Below, in pieces: positions 1 to 10,746 of a stretch of 64,000 nt of DNA; positions within the stretch are counted from its first letter, which is position 1; each line of letters begins with the position of its first letter. Both the position numbers and the translations under genes were made by a program. The DNA is from Rhynchopus sp. YZ270_cl-10 (lineage: Eukaryota; Euglenozoa; Diplonemea; Diplonemida; Diplonemidae), in the NCBI GenBank assembly GCA_964035575.1, contig OZ037897.1:558001-622000 (forward strand), given 5' to 3'. The notes beneath the pieces were generated by a model. It searched no databases, was not told where the DNA came from, and worked only from the letters and a program-made list of their open reading frames with translations.

Positions 1-1963
1 GACCCCCCCATTCCACCTGGAGAACCCTCCGAAAGTCAACCGCTCCTAGACCCTTATCGATCAGAACTACCAGAGAATCTGCCATTTCCGCTATACCAGG
101 TTCAAGCCGGCGGTCTCTCAGAAACTCCAGCTTCGAAACAGAATTGACGTTGTCATTAATGAAGGCGGGGACGTCAATTATTCCTCGAATTTTCTTTGCA
201 GGCTTCCTCTGTAAGAGCATTTCAGCTTCTTGATATCCATCGAGAGCGGTTTGAAAACACAGACAGAGCTGGGTGAATGCAAAGGCGGCGTCAAATGCTG
301 ATGGTTGGATATGCTGTGGAACCCCCCAGTCTTCTCCTACCTTGCGTCCTGAGATGTGAACAAAAACTGTCATTGCGCGCGCCGCAACCACAGCGCACAC
401 TGACAACCCATTCAACGATTCAACAAAATCCACAACCTCTGTACTCCCTAATACCCTCAGAGATTGTTGCAGCAATGCAGTGCACAGCGCAGGAAACGGA
501 GGAATTTGAGGTTCAGCATCAGAATCAATCTCAGGGGGTGGCGTCCCCTTTGGAGTAAACAGATGCGGATCGAACCCAAACACCGCCTCAAGAAGCCCAG
601 GGAGGAATGGGGGTGCGAGATGATGGTGTTCTTCCGCTTCTTCGTTCTCCCCTTCTCTGCCTGCCTTCGTTACTGCCGACACCCAATCTAACGCTACCCG
701 GAGAAGCTCCGCCACAATGTGCAGTGTTTCCTCCAAAAGCACCTCATCAGCGCGCCCCTCTACAACTACATCACGCACCCTGGCGACTTCATTTTGTAAA
801 AAAACCACGATTTTGCGGACCACCCACTCCGACGCACCAACACTAAATATACGGTGAAATACCCCACCCCCTTGCCATGCTGCAGACCCTGCGGCGAGAT
901 TTGCCAAAACCTTCACACAGAATGCGGAATGGGTTTCAAAATGGGTTGCAATAATGGAAAGAACGAGACCATTATTTTGTACCACCATATCCGCAGCCAT
1001 GTCTGCGAAGGCTGGCCGCTTTGCGGACTCACAGAAGATACGGAGAAGCAGAGTGTACCGTGGAGACACCACCACCGCACCCCCAGAGGCAAGGGAAGCA
1101 CCCTCGAGAGAGGTATCGCCAGCTGCTTTACGGTACACTTCGTGTTCGTACCGAAGAACATTCAAAACTGCAGTGAACACCGCAGGATCCACTAATGGTA
1201 GTCGCATCGCATCAGGCGCCCCCAACTCCGCGAGAAATCTGCATAAAATAGCTACCACCAAGCCCCGGTGCACCTCCCCCGCCTCTTTATAAAACGACGC
1301 TAAATACGATATTTCCTTAAACGTAACCAATCGCAGGCACGCAAGGCTGCCACAAAGCTGTACATAGCCCTTCAACAGATTGATATCATCAGTGCTATCT
1401 GCCAGCCGTCTTTGCGGATCTAATACGATTTTTTTTGTTTTTGTTGTGGTCATAAGCTGGCAGGTTCGTCGGAACGCTGAGATACCACAGCTGATCCGCA
1501 GGGCCTTCTCCTTTGGCGCACCAGAGAGCTGCCAGGAGGCATGGCGGAAAAGGCATTCCGCGTCTGTTTGGTGTGTGTTCGACAGTACTGTGCACATGGC
1601 AAGGAGACATTCCCTCTGCCTCTTTTCATCCTTCTGGAGTGCGATGAGCAGGGCGTCAAGCACCTCCACAACGCTGCACGCTTCATCTACTCCAGCCACC
1701 CAAAGAAACCTCCCCTCTGCCCCAATAGGCTCTACACAGTCGGCAAGCAAAACCCCTAGGGTGATCGCAACGTCTTCACAGTGTCCATTCAACCATGGTA
1801 TGCCATCTGGTGCGCGCAGGTTCTCTTGGAGGGTTGCAAGCGCCGGAAGGATAGCTGAAGATGTATAAGAAGGTGGATGAAGGGGAGCAGCCCCAGCTAC
1901 AGGGCACCCCTCTTCTATCACACCACGCAAGGTGGTGAATAGCTGTGGAGGAGGTGTGGACAT
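1..1963 (-). CDS. Large helical protein of unknown function, N-terminal part (runs off left edge)
   Basis: An uninterrupted minus-strand reading frame runs from an ATG at 1963 to the window edge: 654 codons and no stop. An in-frame TAG at 2015-2017 precedes that ATG, so it is the first available start. The product begins MSTPPPQLFTTLRGVIEE and continues as a mostly alpha-helical, Leu/Ala/Val-rich chain with no signal peptide, membrane span or motif I recognise. The pattern suggests an ARM/HEAT-like helical repeat protein, but I cannot define repeat units. Base composition is clearly richer in G+C than the spacer to its right. Its architecture resembles the other large helical proteins of this window (24774-27140 and 48846-50987). 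Function unknown; the existence of the gene is well supported by the long open frame. Confidence 0.85.
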   Translation of the reverse strand, partial: MSTPPPQLFTTLRGVIEEGCPVAGAAPLHPPSYTSSAILPALATLQENLRAPDGIPWLNGHCEDVAITLGVLLADCVEPIGAEGRFLWVAGVDEACSVVEVLDALLIALQKDEKRQRECLLAMCTVLSNTHQTDAECLFRHASWQLSGAPKEKALRISCGISAFRRTCQLMTTTKTKKIVLDPQRRLADSTDDINLLKGYVQLCGSLACLRLVTFKEISYLASFYKEAGEVHRGLVVAILCRFLAELGAPDAMRLPLVDPAVFTAVLNVLRYEHEVYRKAAGDTSLEGASLASGGAVVVSPRYTLLLRIFCESAKRPAFADMAADMVVQNNGLVLSIIATHFETHSAFCVKVLANLAAGSAAWQGGGVFHRIFSVGASEWVVRKIVVFLQNEVARVRDVVVEGRADEVLLEETLHIVAELLRVALDWVSAVTKAGREGENEEAEEHHHLAPPFLPGLLEAVFGFDPHLFTPKGTPPPEIDSDAEPQIPPFPALCTALLQQSLRVLGSTEVVDFVESLNGLSVCAVVAARAMTVFVHISGRKVGEDWGVPQHIQPSAFDAAFAFTQLCLCFQTALDGYQEAEMLLQRKPAKKIRGIIDVPAFINDNVNSVSKLEFLRDRRLEPGIAEMADSLVVLIDKGLGAVDFRRVLQVEWGG

Positions 1964-2660
1964 ATCTCCCGTTGGCCAAAAGACAGATACAGCGTTGCCT
2001 TGATTTTTTTCTCTCTATACAGTAGCTTCGTGTAGACAACGAAGGGGAGGGTGTGTATTGTGTCTGTGGTGATGGGTGGATTTGTGTTGTTTGTGAAAGA
2101 TATTTGGTCGTATTAGATGCTCAAATGGGTGACCGTAGGACCAAAGGAAGGTAAACAAAAGCACGTTCAGCAGCAGTCTCTACATGAAGTTATACATCTT
2201 ACGGAGTAAATGTGTAACTTCCGAAACTCACGTTTTAAAAAAAATCCCCCCCCCCAAATACATCGTTGATCTCATTGGTGACCTCGGAAGTGGATCCGGA
2301 GACGGCTCCTGGCATCGTTTGGAAGCACATTTTGGATGCATTGTGTTGGAATATGAAATGTGTGAAACGGCGATAAACGTTGTGTGTTGTGCTCAGAGGT
2401 ATGCAAGAAAGCGCAACAGCCGTCGAATAGTCTATTATTCTACCAAATTGTATCTTGTTACGTTTTATTGACAGTATTTAGGCCATCTATGATCGTCTCC
2501 GTGAGAACACATAACAGGCTGTGAGAGCTTACTGAGAGCTAATGAAAAAAAAAAAAAAATACTCACCACATTCATAGATGGCCCAGTATTGGTCTGAGAA
2601 CAATAATCGCATACTTGGCAGCAGGAAGAGAAGGTGGAGGGAGAGACAGGGTAGTTGTTC

Positions 2661-2694
<34 letters not shown>

Positions 2695-3356
2695 AAGAAA
2701 AAAAAAATGTTGGGAAAGGAGTGGGATTTTTGCCACCCCCATATTGGATGCAATATCCATCACTTTCTTTTTTTTTTTGCATGTGTGTGTGTGTGTTGCG
2801 CTGTATTGTCGGAGTGCTCGTTTCTCTCTTGTTTTTTTTTTGTGTCACTTTCACCTCCCCTCTCCCCTTTCCTCCCATTCCCTTCGCAGATTGCTACAGT
2901 GGAATATTTTTTGTCGGTACTTTAAAAAAAAAGAAAAAGAAAGATTTTACTAGGGAGCTAAACACTCAGTTTTATCTCCTAAGCAAAAACACCCTCCCCA
3001 AACTACCCCCCCCCTATTTTTTGAAAACTTTTTTTTCTGGAAACACTCATTTTAAGGTCTCCCCCATTTTTTCTCTACACTCCCATTTTTTTTTCCCTCT
3101 TTTTTTTTTTTTTTTTTGACCCCTCTGTGACCCTCCATCGATCCCCATTCGAAAAAAACACAACACATGCGCTGTTTTGACATACATCAACACACTTTTT
3201 TTTTTTTTGAAAAACTTCGTTGTATTGTAGACACCCGAGGATGAGCTCCACTATATTTTTTTAACTTCCTGTACTTTTTTTTTTGTGGATATCCAATTCC
3301 ACAGATGTACGCCACACACCCCTTTTCTCCCTCTCCCCCCCCAAAAAAAAAAGCAC
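1964..3356. other. Gene-free spacer rich in homopolymers
   Basis: No coding frame is convincing here. The stretch holds an A-run near 2545, a T-run of about 32 at 2661-2692, a short TG run near 2783, many shorter A and T runs, and one family-E repeat at 3191-3252. The short frames across it are products of the homopolymers. Confidence 0.7.
3191..3252 (+). repeat. Family E repeat
   Basis: A T-run is followed by GAAAAACTTCGTTG, TGTAGACACCCGAGGATGA and CTCCACTATA. The same module occurs near 9500, 10205, 11540, 29112, 30731 and 39541, always in this orientation. Confidence 0.7.
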
Positions 3357-4584
3357 CTAGTTTCCGGCGTATGCGTGGTTGGGGGTAGGCCCGGGAACAG
3401 CGATACCGGTGTTGGGCCCGAAGCCGAGGAGGGACTTGCCAGTGTCGACGCTAGGGTCCATCTGTGTTCATAGGTTGTGTTTTGGAGAGAGTGTTTGGTG
3501 ATTAATAACTATCAATTTGATTACGTTAAGTGCACTATACGTCACTGAGGGGAGTTTGAAAATGTATTTTTTTTTTTTTGTATGTTTTGAAAGTGCTTTG
3601 TGCTCTGCTTAATTTTGCTTGATAGTTTTGTAGACGTGGGGTTGGAGAGGAAGGGCGCGTTACTTTGTATGAGATTACGACTTATCCTCACTGAGGGGAG
3701 GTCGAGACACAGAGTTGCACGTTTAGTACACGAGCGAAGCGAGTACGCTAACCGACAATATATCCACGAACGATTGTTTAAAGTAGAGTTGAAAATACAA
3801 AAAGCCCTCTCGTGAACCGTGTACACTGTACCTTGGTACAATGACCGGCTGTACCGGGGGTGGACAACACTCAATCCATTTCGTGGTTTGCATTTGACTT
3901 TAAAACTTCGTCTACAAAATGTTGGACAAATCCACAGGGCTTTATAAGATGACCTTCTGCATCAACAATTTGACTTGAAATAACCCTCTCATACTGAACC
4001 CACCATGCGGTCCGACAATACATTTTTGAGGTTGACATCAGAACTCTATACAAAATGCCCAGAAATCCCAAAGGTCCCGGTTCATATCGTGAGAACTGTG
4101 TTCACCCGGTTTACCTAACGTCGGTAATTGCACCAAAACTTAAACAATCAACCTCCCCTAATTGCAGGAAGTTTTTTTCTCCCTTTCCAGCTCTGACATA
4201 GTATCATACCTTAGGTGCGAGGGGTCCGATGACGGCGACTCCAGTCAGAACAACAGCGAACGACCAGCTGAGACGCTTGTTGATTGCGCGAGCGAACTGG
4301 GTGGTCTGGATGTCCCAGGGGCGGCGGGTTTGACGCTGGTAGAAGTCTGGGGACGGAAGTGCCTTCGCGGCACCCTTCTGTCTGGCAACGTACACCGGGT
4401 ACGCACCGTGCTCGCCAAGCGAGTTCTGGAGTGTTCTCATGTTCGGGTTGGGGAAGTCAATCGAGGTCGGCTCCTGGTTCTCTGCCTTGTAGCACGTGCT
4501 GATGTTTGCGGCCCCAGGGTATGTGGGTCTGTTGGGAATGACATGGTGGCTCTGCTGCTGCGGGTACACACAGTCTGTCGACAT
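3357..4584 (-). CDS. Two-exon gene for a small single-pass membrane protein of unknown function
   Basis: Exon 1 is 4584-4210 (ATG at 4584) and exon 2 is 3461-3357 (stop TAG at 3359-3357). The 748-nt intron starts GTATGA and ends AACACAG; both junctions are in phase 0. The joined product has about 159 residues. It begins MSTDCVYPQQQSHH, has a hydrophobic segment in KRLSWSFAVVLTGVAVIGPL just before the junction, and ends in a Gly/Pro-rich tail (GFGPNTGIAVPGPTPNHAYAGN without its last residues reads as loop). The splice model is supported by the codon-like character of exon 2 and by the GTATG/CACAG pattern shared with other introns here. The size and single membrane span would suit an accessory subunit of a mitochondrial complex, but I do not recognise the family. 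The intron is filled with repeats of families M and A. A C-rich tract ending TGCAG lies about 27 bases upstream of the ATG. Confidence 0.7.
3558..3693 (+). repeat. Family M repeat inside the intron
   Basis: The segment includes GTATGTTTTGAAAGTGCTTT and TTTTGTAGACGTGGGGTTGG. Related copies lie at 41792-41880 and 51285-51413, in the same orientation. It sits inside the intron of the small membrane protein gene. Confidence 0.75.
3785..3900 (+). repeat. Family A repeat inside the intron
   Basis: A long copy containing AAAGCCCTCTCGTGAACCGT, the short palindrome GTACCTTGGTAC, GACCGGCTGTACCG and TCCATTTCGTGGTTTGCAT. It lies antisense to the gene that contains it. Confidence 0.8.
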
Positions 4585-4610
4585 TTTAGTACCTGTTTGC
4601 TTTGTGTGCC

Positions 4611-4623
4611 CTGCAGGGGGGGT
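4611..4623 (-). promoter_or_regulatory. Possible trans-splice acceptor of the small membrane protein gene
   Basis: On the minus strand AACCCCCCCTGCAG ends 27 bases before the ATG. A pyrimidine run ending in CAG at this distance fits a spliced-leader acceptor. No transcript data confirm it. Confidence 0.4.
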
Positions 4624-4828
4624 TATTTGGGGTGTAATGTGAAAAACTGTGGGTCAAAAAGGAACACTGAACTGACTTCTGCGAGGAAAAAAACATTCGA
4701 AAAAAAATTCTTGGAACCACGGAGACTAAAAAAAAAACATGCAAAATACCGCAAAATAATACCCTTTGGGTGCACCAAGGAAAAGATTTTCGCCTCCGAC
4801 CTCAATACATAAGATATTCACTGCTTGT

Positions 4829-4871
4829 AATACAAAAGCCCTCTCGTGACAGCGTACCTTAGGTACATGAA
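4829..4871 (+). repeat. Family A repeat, short form
   Basis: AAGCCCTCTCGTGACAGCGT is followed by the palindrome GTACCTTAGGTAC. The downstream half seen in long copies is absent. Confidence 0.75.
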
Positions 4872-4936
4872 AAAGAAAAGAAGAGCTTGTCTAGGTATGA
4901 GTACGAGCCGGATGAACAGTTTTTTAAAATAAAAAG

Positions 4937-4982
4937 AGTGGTCGAAAAGTGCAAACGCTTCACCGTTCATCGGCAGACGCCT
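4937..4982 (+). repeat. Family D repeat, partial
   Basis: GTGCAAACGCTTCACCGTTC followed by ATCGGCAGACGC matches the left half of the complete copies at 43845 and 45863. Confidence 0.65.
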
Positions 4983-5620
4983 CTACATTGGTATGCACAC
5001 GGTTACCACGAGGGAGGTTGCAAGCAGGAACATAATCATTACCCAACCAGAAAGGGAAGGGGGGAAATGTCGTATTCTTTTTTTTTTTTTTTCTTGAAGA
5101 GAAAAGGAACGGGAGGGGAGGGAGGGGGGATGGAGAAATGAGGAGGGTTTTTTTTTGTATAGTGCAGACTGATCAAAACGGATGCAGGCACAAATAGAAA
5201 ACGAACGGGTGTGGAAAAAGAAAAAGAAAAAAAAAAAAGCAAAGCAAACGACCAATTTGGTGTTTTTCAGTGTTGTATCGTCAAAACCACTCACAGTGCT
5301 TCTTGACATAATGTGACCCCAAAAAAGGGCAAGAATACTTTCTTTTTTCTTCTTGATAGTCTGTTGAGTGTAGCTGCCATTCAGACGGTCTTCACTATCC
5401 TTTATAAAAAAAATAGTAGGCACGTTGCATTGCTTCGACAAAAAAAAAAAAGTTGGGAATTTTGCAGGGGGGGCGAGGGGGCGAAAATCAAGACGATTTT
5501 TTGTGGATATTTTTCCTTGCATGTTTTTTGTAACCAGGCTGTGCAAAAGAATGGATACTATTGCACATCCAGCATTTTTTTTTTTTCCATTTTTTTTTTT
5601 TTTTTTTTTTCCATTTCTTT

Positions 5621-5918
5621 CAGGCTCTCCGCTAGGATTTCCGATTTTGAAAATATTCTGTTGATGGTCCACGTTGGTGGGGTACATGCTTGCGCCGCAG
5701 GCGCACGGTACGCAACTTTTTTTTTTACCAACGCCCGATTTTGACTTTTTTGGGACGTTTGAGCACTCACCTCTCCATATCTTCTTCTCCTGAGCTTTTT
5801 TGACAGGTAGAACGGGTCTGAACCACTCAGCAGAACTTTTTTTTTTTTTCTTTTTTTCCCCATTTTCAAAAAGTTCTGTTGACAATCAACAGAACTTTAG
5901 TACCTAGCGGAGTGCCTG
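5621..5918 (+). mobile_element. Non-autonomous hAT-like element, family F copy 1
   Basis: The element is 298 bp. The left end is CAGGCTCTCCGCTAGG and the right end is its inverted counterpart CCTAGCGGAGTGCCTG, with one mismatch. The 8-bp direct repeat ATTTCTTT flanks it at 5613-5620 and 5919-5926, a target duplication of the length made by hAT transposases. The interior holds the G+C-rich motif GCGCCGCAGGCGCACGGTAC, several T-runs and a second inverted pair near the right end, AGTTCTGTTGAcaaTCAACAGAACT. It encodes no transposase. Confidence 0.9.
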
Positions 5919-6144
5919 ATTTCTTTCCTTTGTTTTTGTTGTATCGTCCATGAAGGGGGAAAGGGGGAAGGGGTATGTTTTTTTTACGAGCTTGAAAACA
6001 ATCACATACTTTTTTCAAAAACTAAACACCAGGGGGATGCAAAGGTGAGATTTGGGAGAGTGGCTTAGTTTAGGCACTCTTTTTTTAAATTGCTATTCAT
6101 TTTTTTTTATTGGAATTCCAAATTTAAAGCAAATCTCTCAAATT

Positions 6145-6184
6145 ATTTCATATACTATGTATTCTACTGAATAGAAGGTATAGG
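6145..6184 (+). repeat. Family C repeat, first hairpin only
   Basis: TTTCATATACTATG, then the stem TTCTA-CTGAA-TAGAA and GGTATA. The second hairpin present in most copies is missing. Confidence 0.7.
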
Positions 6185-6615
6185 CAGCACTAATATCTCT
6201 CAATATAAAAAAAAAATTAACTCGGGTAAAGGGGAAGAAAAACCCCCTTTACCCTGCAACGGGAAAGGCTCATGTAGTGAAAAAAAATGGGGGAAGGGGG
6301 AGGGGGTTTGAAGTGGCGTACGAGAGGGTTTGGCGTAAATGGGAAAGGTTGGGAAGAGGGGATAGATACGGCTTGTAATTGGGGGGGAGAGAAGAAACAA
6401 AAGAATGAAGAATTATCAGGGCTCCACTTTGCTTGCCACAGTGTTCTCAAAAAAAAAGGAGGACGCAAAAGTAGGTATAGGGTGCCCAGCTGAAAGATTT
6501 TTTTTTTTTGAAAAAATATGTAAATCAGAAGGAAATAGGAAAAAAAAGACAGCTGTACGAAGACGTCTGAAAAGAAAAAAGCGCTCGTCTTTTTTTTTTT
6601 TTTGAATGTTAAGAC

Positions 6616-6910
6616 CAGGCTCTCCGCTAGGATTTCCGATTTTGAAAATGTTCTGTTGATGGTCCACGTGGTGGGGTACATGCTTGCGCCGCAGGCGCAC
6701 GGTACGCAACTTTTTTTTTTTCAACGCCCGATTTTGACTTTTTTGGGACGTTTGAGCACTCACCTCTCCATATCTTCTTCTCCTGAGCTTTTTTGACAAG
6801 TAGAACGGGTCTGAACCACTCAGCAGAACTTTTTTTTTTTTTTTTTTCCCCCCATTTTCAAAAAGTTCTGTTGACAATCAACAGAACTTTAGTACCTAGC
6901 GGAGTGCCTG
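6616..6910 (+). mobile_element. Non-autonomous hAT-like element, family F copy 2
   Basis: 295 bp with the same ends as copy 1 and very high similarity inside. The 8-bp direct repeat GTTAAGAC flanks it at 6608-6615 and 6911-6918. Differences from copy 1 are mainly homopolymer lengths and a few bases around the inner G+C-rich motif. Confidence 0.9.
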
Positions 6911-7016
6911 GTTAAGACACTTTTTTTTAGAACATTGCAGTAGAATGCAGTATTCTTGTGTTCACATCAAGACGGTATCATGTTGTGTGTTTTTTTTTTT
7001 TGCTACAATAAAAAGG

Positions 7017-7058
7017 TAGAGTTTAAATACAAAGCCCTCTCGTGACAGTGTACCTAAA
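7017..7058 (+). repeat. Family A repeat, short form
   Basis: TTTAAATACAAAGCCCTCTC then GTGACAGTGTACCT. A family-B copy follows directly. Confidence 0.7.
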
Positions 7059-7060
7059 AA

Positions 7061-7109
7061 AAGATTATAAGATGAACCTCAGCCTCAGCCTCTCGTGCTT
7101 AGTCACCTT
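7061..7109 (+). repeat. Family B hairpin repeat
   Basis: ATAAGATGAACC, CAGCCTCTCGTGCTTAG and TCACCTT. The right arm is canonical; the left arm carries a CAGCCT duplication. Confidence 0.7.
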
Positions 7110-7183
7110 TGAAAATAAAATAAAAGAGTATCGAATAGATAAAGAACAAGTCGAAGAATCAAAGACACACACAAAAAAAAGAA

Positions 7184-7226
7184 AAGTTTATAAGATGATC
7201 CTAAGCCTCTCGTGATTAGTCACCTT
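7184..7226 (+). repeat. Family B hairpin repeat
   Basis: AAGTTTATAAGATGATCC, TAAGCCTCTCGTGATTAG and TCACCTT. It lies downstream of A-runs, as do most copies. Confidence 0.75.
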
Positions 7227-7909
7227 AAAAAAAAAAGATTCGTCAAAATAGAAAATTTTGAGGATATGGGGTTTTAGCACCTTGGGTATCGTTGAAAAGG
7301 ACACCTTTGGGGAAAGGGGGAGAAGAAGAAAAAACAGCTTCTCGCAAATGATGTGTTCTGGAAATTTGAAGAAACAGTGGGGATCTCTCGTCTCAATCAA
7401 CAAAAAAAAGTAGTCTTGACCAGGCACTTTGTATTGCGCATATTTCCTCTCTCCCCCCGCGTACCTGAATTTATTCTTTGGTGAGGGTTAAGAGTGCACA
7501 AACATATGTGAACATGAACAAGACTGAATGATCAATTAATCGTACAGACCCCGCTGTCCTTTTTCAATTCCAAAAAAAAAAGAGAAGTTGAAAGGGTGCA
7601 ACAAAACTGAGGAGATTCTTCACATTCTGCTCCGTTTTTTGTTGTGAAATTCTAATCATTTGACCAGAAACGCACAATATTGCCTTCCCCCAGGGTGTTA
7701 CTAAGGTATTTTATTCATGATAACTCCCTTATTATTGACGGGAAAAGAAAAAAAAAGAAAAACTTTGGTGTGCATTTGCATAAAGCTATTCAGAACGACC
7801 TGTCAGTGGAAATCCGTTTCGATACAGGGTTATTTGAAGCCCCCGTTTTCCTCTTTGGGGTGTGAGCAGTTCGTAGCCGTGTTTTTTTTTTTTAAAAAAG
7901 GATACACTT

Positions 7910-8559
7910 CAGGGCCTTAGGGTGGTCAGGGGGGTAGCCGCCAACTGCTGGTCCAAACCCGGTTTGCTGGTCAATGCAAAAAACAGGTGAAAAGCACACA
8001 GTGGTAAAAAAAGACTCCCTGCCACTGCAGGGAGGTGACGCGCTTTCTCCCCTCTGATGCACAAAATCGTGAAAGGCGGGTGGGGAGGGTGAACCACAAG
8101 CCGTAGTGGGTGTCAGCCTTCTTATCAGTAACCTCAGTACATCTATAAAAGAAGCGGCAGTCATGGCACCCAAAGGTTCCAGGCGAAGCCACGGTACGCA
8201 ACATTTCAAAAAAATTCCCTTAAAATGGCACATTTTAACTGTCAAACTATGTCATAGGAAGGTGGGCTGGCAAGATTGCGCCGCAGGCGCACGGTACGCT
8301 ACTTTTTTTTATTTCGCCATGCTGCATGCTTCCTTTTCCTTCGGCGTTTGACCAATTGAGTCGCGTTCTGGTCTCCCACGGTGTACCCTTGAGCCCCCAG
8401 GGTCTCTGCATCTGTGACACACCCGACTGTTCTGGTGGGATTCTCAAAAAAAAAATCTCAAAAAAAAATCTATTGTTATTATTTTTTTTTAGACCCGGAC
8501 CAGCAATACCTAGGGTTGCTGGTCCGCTGACCAGCAAAAAGTACCACCCTAAGGGCCTG
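7910..8559 (+). mobile_element. Non-autonomous hAT-like element, 650 bp
   Basis: The terminal inverted repeats are CAGGGCCTTAGGGTGGT and ACCACCCTAAGGGCCTG, a perfect 17-bp pair. The 8-bp direct repeat ATACACTT flanks it at 7902-7909 and 8560-8567. The interior contains the GCGAAGCCACGGTACGCAAC and GCGCCGCAGGCGCACGGTAC motifs shared with family F and with the composite at 46400-48050. No transposase frame is present. Confidence 0.9.
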
Positions 8560-8998
8560 ATACACTTTACGTTTTTGCATATTATTTCTTTGTGTTTAAA
8601 CACCTCCCCATCTTTTTACGTATCCTTACCAAAGGTATTCATCCCTTTTTTGCTCAAAAAAGAATGTTGCAGGATACGGGGTGGGGAAGAATGAGGAGGG
8701 AAGGAGGGGGGAACGATGCAAAAGGGGGGAAGCAAAACAATAAAAAAACACACATAAAATAATCAAACGGGAATAAACATGCGCGATTGTATTTTTTTTT
8801 TAAAAATTTTCGGAACTCTCTTATTTAGAACAGATCCTGTGACGTTGATACCATGCAGACACCGCTAAGATGCAGGCATGCAGACAAAAAAAAGAAAAGA
8901 GGAAAGTCTACCTTCTCTCTTCCCCCTTTTTTTTTACACTTTTTTTAGACACCTCAACAAGCTCCGCAAAGAGAGAAAAAAAAAGGGATAAAAGAGTG

Positions 8999-9058
8999 CT
9001 TCATATACTATCTATTCTACTGAATAGAAGGTATAATAGGGTGCACTAAATGTACCCA
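8999..9058 (+). repeat. Family C repeat with both hairpins
   Basis: Hairpin 1 is TTCTA-CTGAA-TAGAA. Hairpin 2 is GGGTGCA-CTAAA-TGTACCC, seven pairs with one G-T wobble. Confidence 0.85.
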
Positions 9059-9488
9059 AACTTAAAAAAGGGGATATAGGGAGTGGAAAAACAAGCGGGT
9101 TGCCTGTTTTGTTCCTGCTCCCCCCCCCCCCCCAAAAAAAAAAAAAAAAAAAAGATAAATATAACATAACAGGCCTCCAGTGGAGGAACGGTGTTGTGTC
9201 CACAACAAAAAACAAAGAAAGGTTTTTGTAAGATGAGTCTGATCCTTCCCGTTTTGCATTATCACCTTTTTTTACAAAGAATTCTCTCTCGTTTGGCAAA
9301 AAAATGGCACTTCAGTTTGAAAATATCATATAAAAAAAATAAAAAATAAAAACACAAAATCAACTGCAAGAGCAACGCACACACACCTCCCTTCTGCACA
9401 TCCAACTAGAAGGTGTGGTTATTGTGTAAAAAAAAAAACAAAGCAAAAACACGTCTTATTGAGAGCGCAGGCATCTAAGCCTCTACCC

Positions 9489-9570
9489 TAAGTTTTTTTT
9501 TTTCTTTTTTTTTTTTTTTGAAAACTTGGTTGTATTAGTGCAGACACCGAGGATGAATACAACTCCACTA
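9489..9570 (+). repeat. Family E repeat
   Basis: A long T-run precedes GAAAACTTGGTTGTATTAG, GCAGACACCGAGGATGAA and CTCCACTA. Confidence 0.7.
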
Positions 9571-9667
9571 CCGAATAGGGGAAAAAAAAAAAAAGGGAAA
9601 AAGATGGAGTAGTAGGTCCCTGGGACAACATAGCCCCCTCCCCTTCCATCTGCACCCACAATGAAGT

Positions 9668-9756
9668 GAAGTTAATTATGTGCAAAAAACACCCTCTAGG
9701 AACGCAGGTACTTGACACTCCGCGGGTTATCGAACCCTCCCCGCTCCCAGAGTGCT
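9668..9756 (+). repeat. Family J repeat
   Basis: ACGCAGGTACTTGACACTCC then GCGGGTTATCGAACCC. Read on the minus strand, GGGTTCGATAACCC resembles a tRNA T-arm or Pol III B box. Confidence 0.6.
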
Positions 9757-10110
9757 AAAAAAAGCTCCAAAAAGGCAAGCTTTGCAGGCGCTCTAAAAAA
9801 AAAACTGTTGAGAAAAAGAAGGAAACTGAACAAATAAAAAAAGATAAGGATTAAATGGAAGCAGGGAAGCACGGATTAGCAGTTCCTTCGGCAGAGCTAT
9901 CGAAACAACAAAGAAGGCCGTTTCTTTTGGTAAGATAAACTTAAGTCTCTCTTTCCTTAACGTAACGTCTTTCACAAACTCTTTACTGAACGACGACGAC
10001 TCTGCCTTTTTCTTCCAAGTCTGTGTATTTTAACAACACAAACAAAAACAAAGTATTTTCATCATATGCAATCAATAAATCGATAGTACATGAATAAAAA
10101 TAAAGAAAAA

Positions 10111-10155
10111 GGTTTTTAAAGATGAACCCAAGCCCTCTCTGCACTGAGTCACCTA
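10111..10155 (+). repeat. Family B repeat, divergent
   Basis: TTTAAAGATGAACCCAAGCC, CTCTCTGCACTGAG and TCACCT. The stem is partly degenerate. Confidence 0.55.
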
Positions 10156-10407
10156 AGTAATTTTTTTTTTTGTTCACACATTCTCCTCCTTCATGCATGT
10201 TTCTTTAAGTATTAGTGTAGACACCCAAAGATGATTTCCACTATTACCCTTTTTTTTAAAAATATGTTGCTCAAAAAAAGATAGGCTGTGTATAACAACA
10301 GTTGGCACCCGAAAGAGGCTAACTGCTAACCCTTTCGTTCAGGTCCAATTTTGTTGCATACAGAGAACTTATCCCACCCCATTTAGTTGTGGGGAGAAGA
10401 AAAAAAT

Positions 10408-10705
10408 CAGGCACTCCGCTAGGTACTAAAGTTCTGTTGATTGTCAACAGAACTTTTTGAAAATGGGGAAAAAAAGAAAAAAAAAAAAAGTTCTGCTAAG
10501 TGGTTCAGACCCGTTCTACCTGTCAAAAAAGCTCAGGAGAAGAAGATATGGAGAGGTGAGTGCTCAAACGTCCCAAAAAAGTCAAAATCGGGCGTTGGTA
10601 AAAAAAAAAGTTGCGTACCGTGCGCCTGCGGCGCAAGCATGTACCCCACCAACGTGGACCATCAACAGAATATTTTCAAAATCGGAAATCCTAGCGGAGA
10701 GCCTG
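10408..10705 (-). mobile_element. Non-autonomous hAT-like element, family F copy 3, inverted
   Basis: 298 bp, the reverse complement of copy 1 with very few differences. The 8-bp direct repeat AAAAAAAT flanks it at 10400-10407 and 10706-10713. This opposite orientation contrasts with families A to E. Confidence 0.9.
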
Positions 10706-10715
10706 AAAAAAATGC

Positions 10716-10746
<31 letters not shown>

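Noticed and set aside
277-1868. Short overlapping frames on both strands of the left edge
   Set aside because: All are shadows of the single 654-codon minus-strand frame that runs off the window.
4983-5885. A 300-codon minus-strand frame full of Lys and Phe runs
   Set aside because: It is made by A/T homopolymers and the hAT-like element; the same peptide recurs in the other element copies in shifted frames.
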